DNA from: Stictocephala bisonia | Taxonomy: Eukaryota > Arthropoda > Insecta > Hemiptera > Membracidae | DNA length: 64,000 bases | Reading direction: 5' to 3' | Assembly: GCA_035578905.1 (NCBI GenBank) | Contig: JAQJVL010000307.1 | Coordinates: 248,001-312,000 of the forward strand | Part shown: positions 34,892 to 48,159 of the stretch, in pieces | Layout: each line of letters begins with the position of its first letter | Position numbering within the stretch: position 1 is the first letter of the stretch | Made by a program: the position numbers and the translations under genes | The notes under the pieces: generated by a model | What the model saw: only the letters and a program-made list of their open reading frames with translations | The model's database searches: none | Told to the model about the DNA's origin: nothing

Positions 34892-36757
34892 TATATGTTT
34901 ACTACTTACGTTGCCATCATTAGTTTTTTTTTACAACATTTCGGATCATTGTTCTCTATCGATAATCAAGTGAACAAAAAACTCTAAACTAACTAAAATA
35001 CCGCCTGAGTTATTTGCAAGAAACCCTACCTTGCATACCAAAGAACATCCTAGCATTTCACAGACAATTGTTAATTAAAATAAATAATTATAGTTAGTAA
35101 TTATGTTGAAATAAAACAATAAATGTGTTTAGTTGAAAAACTGACAAAAATCGTCTCCGTTCAGTTGGAAAGTAGCCATGTAATTTTGTCTATTTTTAAT
35201 TTTGTGTTGACCAAGGTGTCATGCATGTCTTAATATTTGTTTAGGAATTTATCGTTGCTACATCATACACGTTTGATTTACTTTTTTATTTTGTTCATGT
35301 TTAATGTAGTACCATGTAAATGTAATGCAGTTTAAACCAGCTGTATTAGCAGTCCTCACTAACTGATAAAATTACTGGCACAAATATTCTTACGAAAACT
35401 TTCATGAAATACATATTTGTAAGAAGTAATATAACCAAGGGTAATATGTGTAACCTTCACATTATGTACAGTTATTTTAACTTTTTATGAAGGCAGTAGT
35501 ATATGTTCGACGTTTTGCTGGGATAGACACCACTTGTCAAATACCTGTAGGTTGGGAGGCTAACGTTATTAAAAAATCTAAAATTCGTTACTTATTTATT
35601 TTGAATAAAAGAACACTAACTTACAGAATCATGGATAAAATTAATAGAAGCATATGGTGTTTTTTTTTTTTTTTTTTAGAAAATATTTTGATCAAATTGT
35701 ATTTTACAAGTAATGTACTGTACTTTGCAATCTGTACTTGTGAAAGCAAATCGATTCAGTTAATTTATATTAAGTGTTTTTTGTAACTTAAATATCTGGA
35801 ATTTTAGGTGTCGTAATTATGGGGTTTGTTTGTTGACCAATTTAGGGGTAATCGAAGCTTATCAGAGGGACCCGTTTGAGTCGATGTTACATTTATCGAT
35901 TTAAATTGGGATAAAGTATAATGACTTATTTACAGAGATTAAGTTTGGGGTACTTAAAACTATTAGTTTAAAATGAGTAGAATTAATTAGTGATCAGTGT
36001 ATTTCCACTTATCAAACCATCTGGAATTTCACTAAACTGTTGTAAAAGTAAGTATACTTCACAATCTGAAAACTCACCAAATAAAATAAAAATTACTAAT
36101 TTTACTAATGCATCATCCTCTAAAACGTTCTTCTTACTACATTATTTTCATGCACCATTTGTTCAATGTTAGTTCTACGCTGGCCTGTTCCATTCACAGG
36201 GACTGTAGACCATGAAGGGGTAGGAAGGGATTATGACATATTGCATGAATACCCAACTAGTTTAACGTATTACCCCGGTTATCCCTTTGGAGTAAATTAA
36301 TGTGTTTGGTTCACTGCAAAGGTGGAACGACCCGACTTCAATTTGTTATGCCGTTGCAGTGGCGGGGCAAATTGACGCCTACGTAGCAGCTTCTGTACAT
36401 CAGTAACAACCCCCCAACCCCAACCCTCGCCAATCCTCACGTTAACCACCGTCTGTGTAATCCACCCTCCTCTTGTAGTGTTATGTAATATTCATCTTAT
36501 ATGTGTTTGCATTATTTGAGTACACTAGAAGAATATGTATGATTTGCAGTTGTATCCTTCCAAAATAATATTTTGAAGATTAGAATCTAAATGCGAAAGA
36601 ATTTTTCAGATTTAAAAACATTGTGTAACCATCAAATTTAGTAAAGGTGCAAGAGCATTATAATGCCATTTTGTAAACTTAAGTGTGCTTAATAGTTGGT
36701 TTTTAACACACGACCACAGATAAATTTAACTTATAAAGATTGTTCATCTTCATCTTA
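34892..36757. other. AT-rich DNA, no gene seen
   Basis: Includes a T run near 35660-35678 and a G+C-richer patch at 36170-36480. The ORFs at 35487 and 35990 are AT-rich with no domain. Nothing else recognised. Confidence 0.45.
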
Positions 36758-36848
36758 ACAGTGTCGCGCTATTTTCTCTAGTTTGTGGACTGTCCGCTGT
36801 GTAGCGTGACGAACGTTTGTGGACTGAGCGTGGTTGTCAAACTAAAAT
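36758..36848 (-). mobile_element. Foldback element, GTGGACTG family, copy 4
   Basis: Reverse-strand core: GTTTGTGGACTGTCCGCTGT, GTAGCGTGACGAACGTTTGT, GGACTGAGCGTGGTTGTCAA. Close to copies at 38782 and 52410. Confidence 0.75.
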
Positions 36849-37097
36849 CTGGTGCGTGATAAAATTCACTCTCCCTCCCTTTTCCCTCTCACTCTTTGTC
36901 TTTTCCAGTTCATTATGACAATGCCGCATATTGCTAGTTCAGTTGAATTATGTGTGGGTGTTTTTCTTGTCTCGTACATGAGTAATCTGTATTGTTATTT
37001 ACCTTTTCAGAGCTTCAAACCCTAATGCAATCCACCACTGAAGTCGAAGGCTCATTGGGGGCGTGAATGTAAATACTTGAATCTTGGATACAAGATA

Positions 37098-37375
37098 AGT
37101 CTGAGGTGTCCCTATTGGGTGGTAGTCAGTGTCCGGATGTTGTTTAGTGGGGATAACAGAGTATTAGACTTGTCAATTAGCTGGAAATCAGACCAATACT
37201 ACGTGTTTCGGATTCCACGTAAAACTGTAGGTTGCTTGGTTACCCTAGCTATTGGGCTATTAATAAATAGCTCTTTCTGAACATAAGTCAAACTCAGTAT
37301 GTAACCAGACCATACAGGTCATAATCACTTATATTTCACTCATATAATCAGTCATATTCGCGTTGAAATGAGCAA
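37098..37375 (+). mobile_element. SINE-B fragment with central domain
   Basis: GGTGGTAGTCAGTGTCCGGA, CTTGTCAATTAGCTGGAAAT, then TTCGGATTCCACGTAAAACT GTAGG and GCTATTGGGCTATTAATAAA match 54007-54469 in order, followed by a decayed TCATATTCGC end. Head missing. The 67-codon ORF across it is spurious. Confidence 0.82.
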
Positions 37376-38781
37376 AAATATATGGAAATAATAATCTGAG
37401 CTGACAATTGTGTTTTTATAACGTGTTTTATATGGTCATAAACGTTTATTAAAACGTTTATAGTTGATTAATAAATTACATACAACTAATTAATACATTT
37501 GCTGAATGTAATCGCTTTGTATGTCAATGTCACAACACAAGTATTCCTCTTCAATCGATTTCCTTACTAAGCCATACTTCAGTTCTGGTAAGTGGTGCAA
37601 TTAGTATTCTATAGAATTGCATTTGAACCGTTCATTCATTCCGGCTATTTACGTTCACCGTTTTCATTGCCCGGTATGTTGGTGAATGAATGCTTATTCA
37701 GGAACTTGTTATAATAATGATGTATCCACTTAAACCTAATTATAGAGTTTTTCATAAAAAGGTATGGTTGTTCATAACAAATAATCAAACAGCGTGGCTT
37801 TATAGCTTGGCTTAGACCTCTGGCGTAGTAATATACCGCGGGGGGAGGTGAGAAATCCCAGAAGTGCGTTTTTAAGGTCAAATTGCACTTATTTAGAAAT
37901 GTAAGAGGCGCTCAAATATAATCTAAATAATTTTATAAAAAATAAGCCATACATTCCTTAGTACCATAGTTAGGATAGATTCTTCAATTTTTTTTCTATA
38001 CATAGGGCTAAAAATACTTAAGAATCTGCAGAGGCCGGAGGCTCTCGGCCATGTTGGTCCCAAACCAATGTTATTTCGAACCGGACATACGATCACGCCT
38101 ATCCAAATGACACAGTTATTTTGCACTTATGTATTGAAAAAACACAAACCTTTAAAATGAGGTATAATTCGAGGTAGGCTTACATTTAACATTTTAAAGA
38201 TTTTCTTCATGGGCCATCCCCTGGCTATGCGAAAAAGAAGTAAATTACATGCTTGGTATAGGGACATTTATATCATTAAAAAATGTCATTACATTTCTTT
38301 AGCAATTAAAGATACCGAATTGTATAGAATGGTACAGGAACAAACAGCATATAAAAGATTTTATATATCGTATATTTTATTTTTATACTGCGGAAGATCT
38401 TACTTACAATTGTAATTGTATGGCTTGTTTCTTTTTCTAAAATATCCATCAATAAATTCATAATCTTTTTTAATCCACTTTTATTATTATTTATTTTCTT
38501 CCATATTTTTAAATTTAGGGTAGTATTAGTATATTTATTGTTGTTGCTTGCATCATTAGGATATTGGTTATCATGAATCTAAATTTGATGCCTAATGCTT
38601 CTTAAAATTATCCCTTGGTAGCCTATTTTAATATTAATTGGACAATATAAATCACCGATAGGTAGCAATACTCAGATTGCTCATGGTATAAAACTGATTC
38701 ACGTTGTTCGTAAGGAATATGTACACTTTAAATGTAGTTCCATGCGGTGTTGTAATGAACTGAGAATATCACTTATCAGTT
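37376..38781. other. AT-rich DNA, no gene seen
   Basis: Small G+C-richer spots at 37800-37870 and 38025-38100. Short ORFs (37645, 37923, 38209) have no recognisable domain. A lone KRSKLHAWYRDIYIIKKCHY stretch in the 38209 ORF is basic but not identifiable. Confidence 0.4.
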
Positions 38782-38890
38782 TTGGCCCATTGTGGACTGG
38801 TCTGACAACCGCGCTTAGTCCACTAACACCCGAAGTGCTGCAAAGCGGACAGTCCACACACACTATAGAGTGTCACTGCGTTATATGGAG
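38782..38890 (+). mobile_element. Foldback element, GTGGACTG family, copy 5
   Basis: GGCCCATTGTGGACTGGTCT, GACAACCGCGCTTAGTCCAC, then AGTGCTGCAAAGCGGACAGT CCACACACACTATAGAG. The paired GTGGACTG/CAGTCCAC blocks are intact. Confidence 0.78.
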
Positions 38891-39536
38891 AATAACAAAG
38901 AGTATTCGATTAGCTTTTCTCAGCTTGAACGGTGAGTAATAGCCGCATTAAATAAAATAATAAGAGATATATATTTATAAAAAAAGTCTCGTTCTAGAGT
39001 TGTGAACTCTTCAACAGAAACGAAACCAGTATTTGTCTTTCACTAGGAAGTAGAAAAAATAATTGGACGATGTGTTAGGAATATCTTACTATAAAATACA
39101 AAGGGAAGTAAACGAGTTAATTTTATTAAAAACTTAAAATAAAAAAGATACGATAGAAATGTAGTAAATATTTAATTATTAACAACTAAATACCAAATTT
39201 TTAATTGAAATGTTAATTATTGACGTAATTAAGTGTTATATTGGAAATGAAAAATTTAAGTGTTGACAGGTCTATTTTTCGAGAGGGGGATTTTCATTTG
39301 AAATGTTGTTTATCTGAAGAGAAGGAACAAGAGTTGGCAATTAGAGGCAGCAGTGGAACAAGCAGTCATCCCTCTCCGTCAGGGGACGTATGACGTGGCC
39401 ACACAATTGCTTCCTGCAGCCCTGATCACTCAATCTCCTTCCCTCCTGACCGGGAACACGCCCTGTTCCTTTCGCTCCGGTCATTTACTAGCCCTGATCA
39501 CGCTAGTATAGCGTGCCATCGAAACTATCGTTAAAG
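38891..39536. other. AT-rich DNA then a G+C-richer island
   Basis: 39270-39520 is unique in the window and G+C-richer, with CTCTCCGTCAGGGGACGTAT and the repeated GCCCTGATCAC (39419 and 39491). No ORF. Possible conserved non-coding DNA or internal remains of the adjacent LTR family. Confidence 0.4.
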
Positions 39537-40110
39537 TGTTGTTAGCCTAGTATAAAATACTTCAACATATTTGATGACTACTAATTGTTCTTTAATTTAC
39601 ACTCTCTAAATAACTAAGTTAAACATTATGATATTTAAAAACTAGATATACACTATCATGACATTTTCAAATAATCGCTAATATATACAACAATTAATGT
39701 CACTTATCACAGTCTGTGTTCACACAATATCTGACACTGCTCACTGTTAACGCACTTGTCACTAGACTGTCACTGTCACTTTTAGTAGTACTGATTATGC
39801 CACTATGTAGACTGTCACTCCACTCATTGACTGACTGACTGACTGACCGACACTGACTCTAACTGTGACTGTCTAGTCAACCAAAAGGTGCCTTTATATA
39901 ACTCAGATGTCTTATACCAGAAGATTCTGGAGCTGCCAAGGTGACTTTGGGAGGGGAATCTCGATCCTTCCGGGCGCCATTTCAGGAACGGACTGGATCC
40001 ACTTACCGACGAATGAAGTGACATTATAATCCTTCGGGGAAGAACTGGATTGGCTTCGTATGAGTAGGTGCAGTGAACTGGGCGGTGCCTATGGTGACAT
40101 CCGTTATACA
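39537..40110 (-). mobile_element. Candidate second solo LTR with heat-shock-type promoter
   Basis: Minus strand begins TGTATAACGG (40110) and ends AACAACA (39537), a TG...CA form, with imperfect 5-bp flanks TAAAG/TAAAA. Internal order matches the LTR at 8523-9430: HSE-like site, 20 bp, TATA box, CAGTCAGT leader, then an ATTAAA signal (39596-39591) about 55 bp from the end. No internal genes flank it. The ends are less certain than for the first LTR. The 95-codon minus ORF here (39824-40111) is not a gene. Confidence 0.6.
39834..39932 (-). promoter_or_regulatory. HSE-like site, TATA box and CAGT leader
   Basis: GAAgaTTCtgGAG (39920-39932) is a three-box heat shock element with one mismatch. 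The minus-strand TATATAAAGG box is at 39891-39900, 20 bp away, the same spacing as at 9199/9219. The leader CAGTCAGTCAGT follows (39834-39850). A further two-box TTCagGAA lies at 39981-39988. Heat response is inferred. Confidence 0.6.
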
Positions 40111-40184
40111 TAAAACAAGCAAAATAACAGATTTAATTCGTCTACTTGTAAAAAATAATATGTAATGGATTAATTGGCCATCTA

Positions 40185-40400
40185 GCGGCCGAGTGGCCTA
40201 AAGCGTCAAGACTTTAAGCCTTGGTTAGAAATAGTGCTGGTTCAAATATGGCCAGGACTGGAAGTATTTTATCAGTAATGTTCACGTTGCGCAGCATAAC
40301 TTCCCCACGAAGTGTAATGGGTTCTATGGGAAATGGACAGAAGAAGGTTTAAAAAGAAGCCAGCCTCTACTTTAAAAGAAAGATTAAAAATATACAAATA
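40185..40400 (+). mobile_element. SINE-C copy, tRNA-Leu/Ser-type head
   Basis: Box A region AGCGGCCGAGTGGCCTAAAG and box B GGTTCAAATA resemble a class II tRNA (Leu/Ser), but the stems do not pair, so it is tRNA-derived rather than a tRNA gene. The body runs to an A-rich end near 40400. Related head at 58243-58351 on the minus strand. Confidence 0.75.
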
Positions 40401-41693
40401 AATAAATTACTAAATAAGATAAATTATGGTGTTCAAAAAGTAATATATAACGAAATGAATATATTACTTTCTGGGTATGTGGAAATTATTTCCTTCATGA
40501 ATTTTTAATTACTATTTATAATCATTGTTGCATGTTTGGCCACGTCATATTACGAAGAGTAAGTTAATGTGATAACTAAATGGACAGTACAATCTCAGAA
40601 AAAGATGTTTTACAAAGTCATGAATAGAGAAAGGAATGAAACAAAATTACTGTACAATCACCTTCAGGTAATTAGTAAAAAGCTCTGTTTAGAGTGAATA
40701 AAGGAATGTTTGTTAAGGTATGTCACATAAAGACTGTAAAGAAATGAACTTGTTACACAGTTGTATAGAAAAGTAATGATATAAGTAATTGTACAATAAA
40801 TCCCAAGAAGGAAGTAATCTCCGACAAGAAATGTATGAAGTGAAAGATACAAGTGTCATAAAAAAATCTTTTTGAGAAAGTTATTAACATGTACAAGAAA
40901 TTTATGAGAATAGATATTAACTTATTGCTAGACAGGAAAATAAATAGCAAAATATAACTTTTATTAGCTGTTTCAAGAAGTTGTTTTTATTTATTTTGAA
41001 CTAATATCTTAATCTTACGTTATTTCCCCAGCATTGTCCTTTGTGACAACAATTCACTACGAAAATGTTTTTAAACGTTTATATTTTGGAATAAGATGAA
41101 AAGTTCAATTGCTTTTATATCATAATAAGCTTTAACCAAAGCACTATTTTGTAAAGATGATTATACATTTACACTTCAGCACACCGACAGTAACTGGTGA
41201 CTGGAACTTTTTATGAGTTTTGTTGCTTCTAGAGAAATATATTGTGGTAAGACATTTTCAGCTTTAATGAGAAATAATTAAAGCTAATGAAGGGTGTCAT
41301 TGAGACTTGTTACAATTGTGAGTTTTAATTTTGTCGAACATATATTTACTATTTTCTTTGTTTTTGTACTCGTGTTAGGTTCTGATTGTTATTTAATCTC
41401 GTATGAAGTGTTGCTGTAAAATATTTACCTAACATATGGGAGTGGATTTATCGAAATAAACATGTATTCTAATGTTTTTATTTGATCTCAGGTTTTTCTT
41501 AATATGTAAATATGGACATAGTTTAGAAATGATTGAGCGATGACACACTTACTGCGTTTAAATGTATACTTTTTAACAAAACGTTATCTTTATTGTTTCT
41601 AGTTCGTCCAACTCGTTTGGTTTAGCATAACATAAATCTGTAAGAGTCAGAATTTTATTTTTTTACTTACTAGTACTGTACATTTAATTTAAG
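40401..41693. other. AT-rich DNA, no gene seen
   Basis: Overlapping AT-rich minus ORFs at 40664-40950 are hydrophobic by base composition only. No repeat recognised. Confidence 0.5.
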
Positions 41694-41829
41694 AAATTCT
41701 CAAATATTCCAATAAATTATTTATTATGTGAAGCCTTTCGCCTATGAAGGGCCTTTACAATGAAAAAGGCCTCACATAATAAATTTAAAAATTTTAATAA
41801 ATTCTAATATTTAAGAATTTCTTAAATTA
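41694..41829. mobile_element. Foldback element with CCTTTCGCC hairpin
   Basis: TTAATTTAAGAAATTC and GAATTTCTTAAATTA form the outer arms; inside, TTATTATGTGAAGCCTTT pairs with AAAGGCCTCACATAATAAA. A half copy occurs at about 63590-63690 (ATATTGTGTGGCCTTTCGCC) and a diverged relative near 45370-45410. Confidence 0.83.
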
Positions 41830-43930
41830 TTCCAATTTCCAATAAAGAACTCAAAGAAGAAACTGTAGATTTAGTTTATATTGAAGTTACTATTTAAGTG
41901 TTTTGTTTAGAAATACAATTTATAAATAAAAACTACAATTACAAATTTTAAAAACATTTTAATTTTCTATAACAGTTATTTTCTAAAACGCTACAAAAAC
42001 AACTTATACGCATGCTTTAGACCCTGTGCTTATATACATCTATTGTCATTGTAAATCAGTATCTTCTGTATACTTTATCTTCGATACCTATAAAAGAAAT
42101 GTTCTCACTCATTTCTTAAGGTCACTCACTCACACTACTTTCAGGTCTTAAGTATTTAGAATGTTATTCAAGTTCCCTGTACAATATTTTTACTTACTTT
42201 GGGATTATTAGAGTTTTTCACTACAGTACTGTACTCAAATTTCAAATTAAAAAACGTTTAATTACTGAAAAATATGTCACAGAGGCTACAGGATTTTTTG
42301 TATTACTGAATATTCTCCCCACTTAAATTATTTATTTGTATGTGAAGATGAGTCGTCAACAGTAACCCTAGTTAACAAAACAAAACAACAACTAAAAATA
42401 ACAATTTCTGCAATTTTATAAATTAACTATAGATAAAATTAATTTTAAATGACAAAAACACGTAATATTGTTAAAAAATATAAAATAAATTAAGGAACAA
42501 ATGAAACTTAGTGATAAGGCATTATGGACGTGTGTACGTCTAAACACTTTATACGTTGAAGACTGAATGAGCATCTCAGCAGCCTCATGACCCATTTGTT
42601 CAAGCCAATTAATCACTGGAACCTTCTAAATAAGAAATTTCAAGTGGAATGTTACGGTAAATCCAATTAGCTAAATGATGAGAATTTGTTATGTAAATGA
42701 AATTATTTAAGCAAGGAATTTCAATATTTAAATGCATTCTATTTCTTGTCGAATAATTGTCTTGTAACTCGTTAAATTTAAACTATTGTTTAATATAAAA
42801 TTAATAAATGTCATATGCACAACTAGCTTATTCTGAGGACAAAAACTCTTAAAAAAGTAAATTAGTTGGCCATCTTAAGTATTTTGTTACTATAGTTATT
42901 AGTATTGCCCTCTGAGGTACATGAAAAGGCCGCAAAGTCGAGGATGAGGCAACCCCCCCCCAAGCCAAAATACCGGAAGAGTTCAATTTATTTACCGTTC
43001 CCCATATTTGGAAATTTATAGTAACAAAATTATTATCTACTCATACGTGGGTGCAAACTTATGAATGCCAAGTTCACGAGTTTGTACTTTACAACTTAAA
43101 AAAATTATTATCAAAACCAGATAGTTCCTTTTAAAATCACACATTTATGACGCTGATAGATTTTTTTTAACATTTTCAATTTTGTTAATATTAGTCTTTA
43201 TGGCCCCATTTATCCCCAGTTATCGAGGGAAATGTTTTATGTTAATTAATTTAATATATTGTTGACACTCAAAAAAGTTTTCTACAAGAAGTAATTTAAA
43301 CATTTTCAAAGTAGCTACGAGTTGGGAAAATCTATGACTTCATCAATTAACAAATGTTTCTGAAGACAATATAACTATTATTTCTGCTTTAATAATTCAA
43401 CTTAAAACTGTTTACATTATTAAATTCTCCAGTGAGGAGAAATAGCATTGTGATATGCTTTCTTCGAAATGAAGGGCTGTTAAACTTGAAAGTAACTCTC
43501 CCTTTGTCTCATAGTGAGAAGGTTTACATTTCAGGTAAAGTTCACGCAAAATCCATTTATACGTAATACCTCTGTAAGCGCGTGTTTAGGGCTTTAGAGG
43601 GGTTCAAAGTTTTCCAGTCTATTCAAAGCAACAAAACCTTACAATGTTGGCCCATCCAACTTTCATCCGCAGTAGACGACTAGTTAGTGAATCCCACAAG
43701 TTTGCGCATTTACTGTATCGTTAATATTACCAGTACTGTTAAAAAGAATTATTTATCTATGTTCTTATGTTAATATAAACGAAGGAAAGTATTATTGGCA
43801 AACAGGAATTGTCAAATAATTGCATTCTCTTATGGGATTTTTCAATTAAAATATCATATTGTAAATTGTTTACTAATTTTCGTCCAAATTTTACCTTAAT
43901 CTTAGAACTTATGCTTAAGCGGCCGGTGTC
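41830..43930. other. AT-rich DNA, no gene seen
   Basis: A C run of nine near 42953 and a small G+C-richer patch at 43560-43700. No convincing ORF or repeat. Confidence 0.45.
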
Positions 43931-44169
43931 ATAACTAGAATCTATATTTTCCGGTGACAACCACGTCAAGGTACTATGTACATTATTTACAAAGTAACCA
44001 TGATGTGATGTGGCATCCTCAGTGGTATATCTGAGACTGGTGGTACCATTGAGATGTGATACCACTGAGGATGCCACATCACAGTATGGGCAAAACGTCT
44101 GATAACTTTGTAAATAACGTACATAGCACCTTGACGTGGTTGTCACCGGAAAATATAGATTCTAGTTAT
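43931..44169. mobile_element. Foldback element, near full-length palindrome (239 bp)
   Basis: ATAACTAGAATCTATATTTT / CCGGTGACAACCACGTCAAG on the left pairs with the mirrored right arm ending TCTAGTTAT. The arms differ by indels near the centre and pair again at CTGAGGATGCCACATCAC. The 129-codon minus ORF at 43757-44146 is produced by this palindrome and is not a gene. MITE-like. Confidence 0.92.
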
Positions 44170-44354
44170 TACGTTAATATGATGGAAAAGTGTTATTAGT
44201 AAAATGTTAATGGTTGGGCAATTAATGTTATTACGAGTGTTTACCACATCCGGCCAGTAGCCAGGACCAACTAACAGTGTCTCAAGTTCTTGAATAGACC
44301 GTCCCTAACCCAAAAAGCGATCACAAACAACAGAAAATAACGAAGGTCAACACC

Positions 44355-44900
44355 ACCGCACGTATCTGGGCAACTACGGCAACTACAGGCGGCACAGTGT
44401 ATCTTGGCCGGAGGTTGGGTCAGCACCACTGTACAAATCTCAAATCAATTTTTATAGCAGCGATATTGAACAATACATACTAATTGTCAAAAATTAATAT
44501 AGTAAGCTTTTGGCAGTCACGCCACATTAAAACTTCATTCAGACTTACAAATCTATAATACATTCACTCTTCATTCACTCGCCAAATGTTTCCTCTTCCA
44601 ACGTCTGGGTTAGCCTTCTAAAAAAAATGGGTCTCCCGTCATCAACTCAGTGAAGTAAAATTATTAGACGCTAAAACACGTTTTAACGAGTTTTTAGCAC
44701 CTCAATCGTTGGGATGTTTTTTATTGAATTTGTAACCAGTTGGTGGTTGGGTCAACACTACCGTACGTATACGGGTGTTAAAGTTAAAGATTGTCTTGTT
44801 TTACCAGGCGAAGTTAGGGCTAAGGAGCCCTCTCTAACACTCAACCTGGGGACCAACGGCTTTACGTGACTTCCGAACGGGTGTGTGGGATTGTCATATG
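44355..44900. repeat. Cluster of old repeat pieces (GTAC motif and SINE-B-like domain)
   Basis: CACCACCGCACGTATCTGGG (44355), GGTTGGGTCAGCACCACTGT (44413) and CAACACTACCGTACGTATAC (44753) are diverged forms of the motif arrayed at 61485. GGGGACCAACGGCTTTACGT GACTTCCGAA (about 44844-44873) matches the reverse complement of the SINE-B central domain. Confidence 0.55.
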
Positions 44901-46618
44901 AGATGAGTTGAAGTTTAAAACTTACAGTATTCATAAGTCGTTACTGGAAACTTCAGTGTTAGTTATTTTCATAACTTAATAATGAATTGATCAACATTTT
45001 TTAGATATTGAGCTTTTAAGTCTTTAACATTAAGCACTTGATCCACTAATCTTTGCATTTTATAATTTATATAAAAGGTTAGTTAAAATCTACTCATAAA
45101 AATATATCTATTCAGTAACATTGAAATTAAAAACCTTTGTGTTAGTGGGAGTTTAATTAAATAGTCTATTAATGCCTTCATAAAACACTAACAGAATTAG
45201 TTTTCCTCTGAGCTAAAGGGATAAATGTTTGCTTTACGATGATCCATATTTGAATAAAGAATATTACCGAGGGATTTGCCCCTAAGAGAATAAATAATTA
45301 CATCACTACGTTTAATGTTAGTGAGTTCCGAGGACATTTGAATATTCAAGGCTCGTTGTATGAATAATAAAGGCCTTTACAAGGTGCCAAGTAATAAAAA
45401 GGCTGCAAGTTTAACTCTGCATATTTTAGTTTTACTATCTAAATTTATAGTGGAGCATTATTAGCGACATGTGAGTTTGAACTGGTAGAGATAATTGTTG
45501 GGTAGGGTTTACACAGTGATAAGATAAGCTTATCATGAAGCTTAATTAAGTACAGCAGGTCACGTTTTGCTAATCATGGTACCTTGGTGACAGTATAATC
45601 AATATTGAACTATACATGCAGAATGTTATTGATTAGAAAACAGATTACAGCTCACTAATTTTGTTAAATCCACAATAATTTGGTTTAGTGAAAACTGTGC
45701 TAAAGTTCATTTATATTAGGTATTATAAAAACTTTATTGATAGTATAAATGTCTACACCTATCAGTATGTCGTTTTCAGAGAGTAATCAACTTCAAAACT
45801 TTTAATTTATTAATTTTAAATTGGCATCATGCTGACTATTCATGTATATAAAAAATACATATTTTACTATATAAACAGAATAATAAAGATTACTATTTTT
45901 TCAAAGGGTCCTTTGTCTCATTTAGCTTTTTAAATTCCCCCATCTATATATATTCTATATAAAAATGCTGTAAAAAACACTAAACCAAATTTCAGTTTAT
46001 GGTTGTATTAGTTTAATTTTATTAATTTTAACAATAACCAGACATTATATTATAGCTATTTACAAATAAATAATGATACAATAAACAGAACTCCCATTTT
46101 TTTTAAATTCAACTCATCTTTAATATGAGGTGCTTTTAATACACATACCAATATTCTTATTTCTTTTAAAAATACAATACTAATAAATACAAAAAATACT
46201 CCAGATGTAAAATTCCAACCACTCTACCTAATTTCAACACCACACCAAACATCACACAGCATAAAACAACCAATAACAGACAAACGTCACAATAAATATT
46301 TTGGACAACCCACAGATTACGAAAACTTCATCTTACCATCTACTTATACCCGCTATAGATATTTAATTAATCTGTACATTTGACGTTCATCACATGGTGA
46401 AAGCTCTCCATCGATATGTTTGTTAAACAAATGATCACAACTATTTCCAACAGAATATTAGTTTAAAAAGTAACTATCAAAAAAAAAATAAAAATAACTA
46501 TGTAGTATAGGTCTAAATATCTTATAACGTTAGATGTTTCTACTAGAATGGTAGTAGCAAAAGGTTAATAATGTATTGGCCGTCAAGGAGCTTAGCCACA
46601 GATAACACACTTTACAGA
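44901..46618. other. AT-rich DNA, no gene seen
   Basis: A GATAAGCTTATC palindrome lies near 45524. 46190-46400 is A/C-rich on this strand. No ORF of note. Confidence 0.45.
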
Positions 46619-46802
46619 TTGCTCGTCTCCATGCTAAGCAGGGTCACGCTATTATCTGGATTTGTAGACTGAGCGCTGTTGCCAGACCGCACAAGTTCAC
46701 ATTTAAAAGACAGTCTAATTGAACCAGCTAGGTATGACAACAGCGCTCAGTCCACAAACTACAGATAATAGCGTGACCCTGGTTAGCATGGAGACGAGCA
46801 AT
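46619..46802. mobile_element. Foldback element, GTGGACTG family, complete palindromic copy
   Basis: Two arms of about 70 bp pair almost perfectly: ATTGCTCGTCTCCATGCTAA (46619) with TTAGCATGGAGACGAGCAAT (46783-46802), continuing through AGGGTCACGCTATTATCTG and TGAGCGCTGTTG. The core repeats those of the partial copies, making this the reference copy of the family. No ORF. Confidence 0.9.
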
Positions 46803-48150
46803 TTACTAAACAGGTATATGCTAATTAGCAGATTGCTGTTAGTTTAGGTCCTGCACCTCGATCGTTGTCTTCGAATTGACACTCTTACTTTTACTTTATT
46901 GTTACAGTTCACCTTACAATTGTATTCTGAGTTTTTATTAAAAACTAAAATGAATTTTTGAAATAAAAAACTTGTAAAATTTGCACGACATTAGATTCAA
47001 CATTAATGATTGTTTTATTCCATTCATTAAACAGCTGTTTACAAACAAAGTTAATGTTTAATTTAAAAATACACTGTTGAACAGTGTTATTTGGGTCAAA
47101 CAAGCCTTTTGATATCTAAAAACGAGGATGTTAACTGTTTGCTACAACCGTAGTAAATTTAACAATGAGACCACAGCATATCTCGCATCGACGGGTTTGT
47201 TTTGAATGGGTATTGGGACATGTTATATGTATAATCAATTGAAATTAACTAAATTGATTTTAATAATTTAATGGTGTCAGGACAAGAAAATAATATTAAA
47301 AATAAGTGTTTTAGTGAATATTATTTTCACTATAGTTTTATGTGTGAGTATAACAAATGAGCCAATTGTAGTTGCTCTAATTTAATGTTTTTTTTTTTTT
47401 TTTCAGGTAAATGGTCAGAAGATTAGAAAATTTCTACGTAAGATTGGAAACATATATCTAAAGGAGGCAAATTTGTACGGTAAAATATAATGAACATCTT
47501 TATATGTAGTATAGTACTTTAAATAGTAAAATAATATACGATTAAACATTTTTTTCTTTTCAGTTTTGAAGGCAATTAAAAATAATCTATTTCTTGAGAT
47601 TTTTGATAATGATCCAAGTAAAATATTGTTTTCATCATATTTCAGGTTTATGTTCAGCAAAATTGTTTAAAACTGCTACACAGTGTTTGATTTAAATAAA
47701 CTAATAATAACTTTGAAATATTCGTTTAGAAAACGCATTGTTGGTTGTAGTAGTAAAGTCACTTTAAGACCTGTTAGAAGGAGTGTTGGTACTGGTTCCT
47801 TACACAAACTTTCACATAATTTACGTGATCTAGTGTAACATTCAGCAAAGTGTGTTGTTCACAAGACAATGTTTCTGTTGTGGTTTGTCAAGACAAACTG
47901 TTTACACCGCGTCCCTTTAAAGTCTGATGGATTGCAAGAGTTATCCTGACCGCTAGACACTTGTTTTTGACAATTCGAGCAGTTTTTCTTTGGCATCCAA
48001 AGCTTAGTACTGCTTTCATAATGAGGAAAATCAATAAATCACGAAAAGTTACAAATATATAATCAGTTATTACAATTGACCTCATAATAAAAACCTTGTA
48101 CTAATGCTCCAAGTAGTGTCCATTGTCCTTAACTCCTTTTCAATGATACA
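46803..48150. other. AT-rich DNA, no gene seen
   Basis: T run near 47388-47403. The minus ORFs at 47415 and 47888 have no recognisable domain. Confidence 0.5.
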
Positions 48151-48159
48151 AATATCTGA

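Noticed and set aside
39824..40111. 95-codon minus-strand ORF
   Set aside because: Overlaps the TATA/HSE region of the LTR-like block; repetitive SVSQSVSQ end comes from CAGT repeats.
43757..44146. 129-codon minus-strand ORF
   Set aside because: Produced by the long palindrome at 43931-44169.
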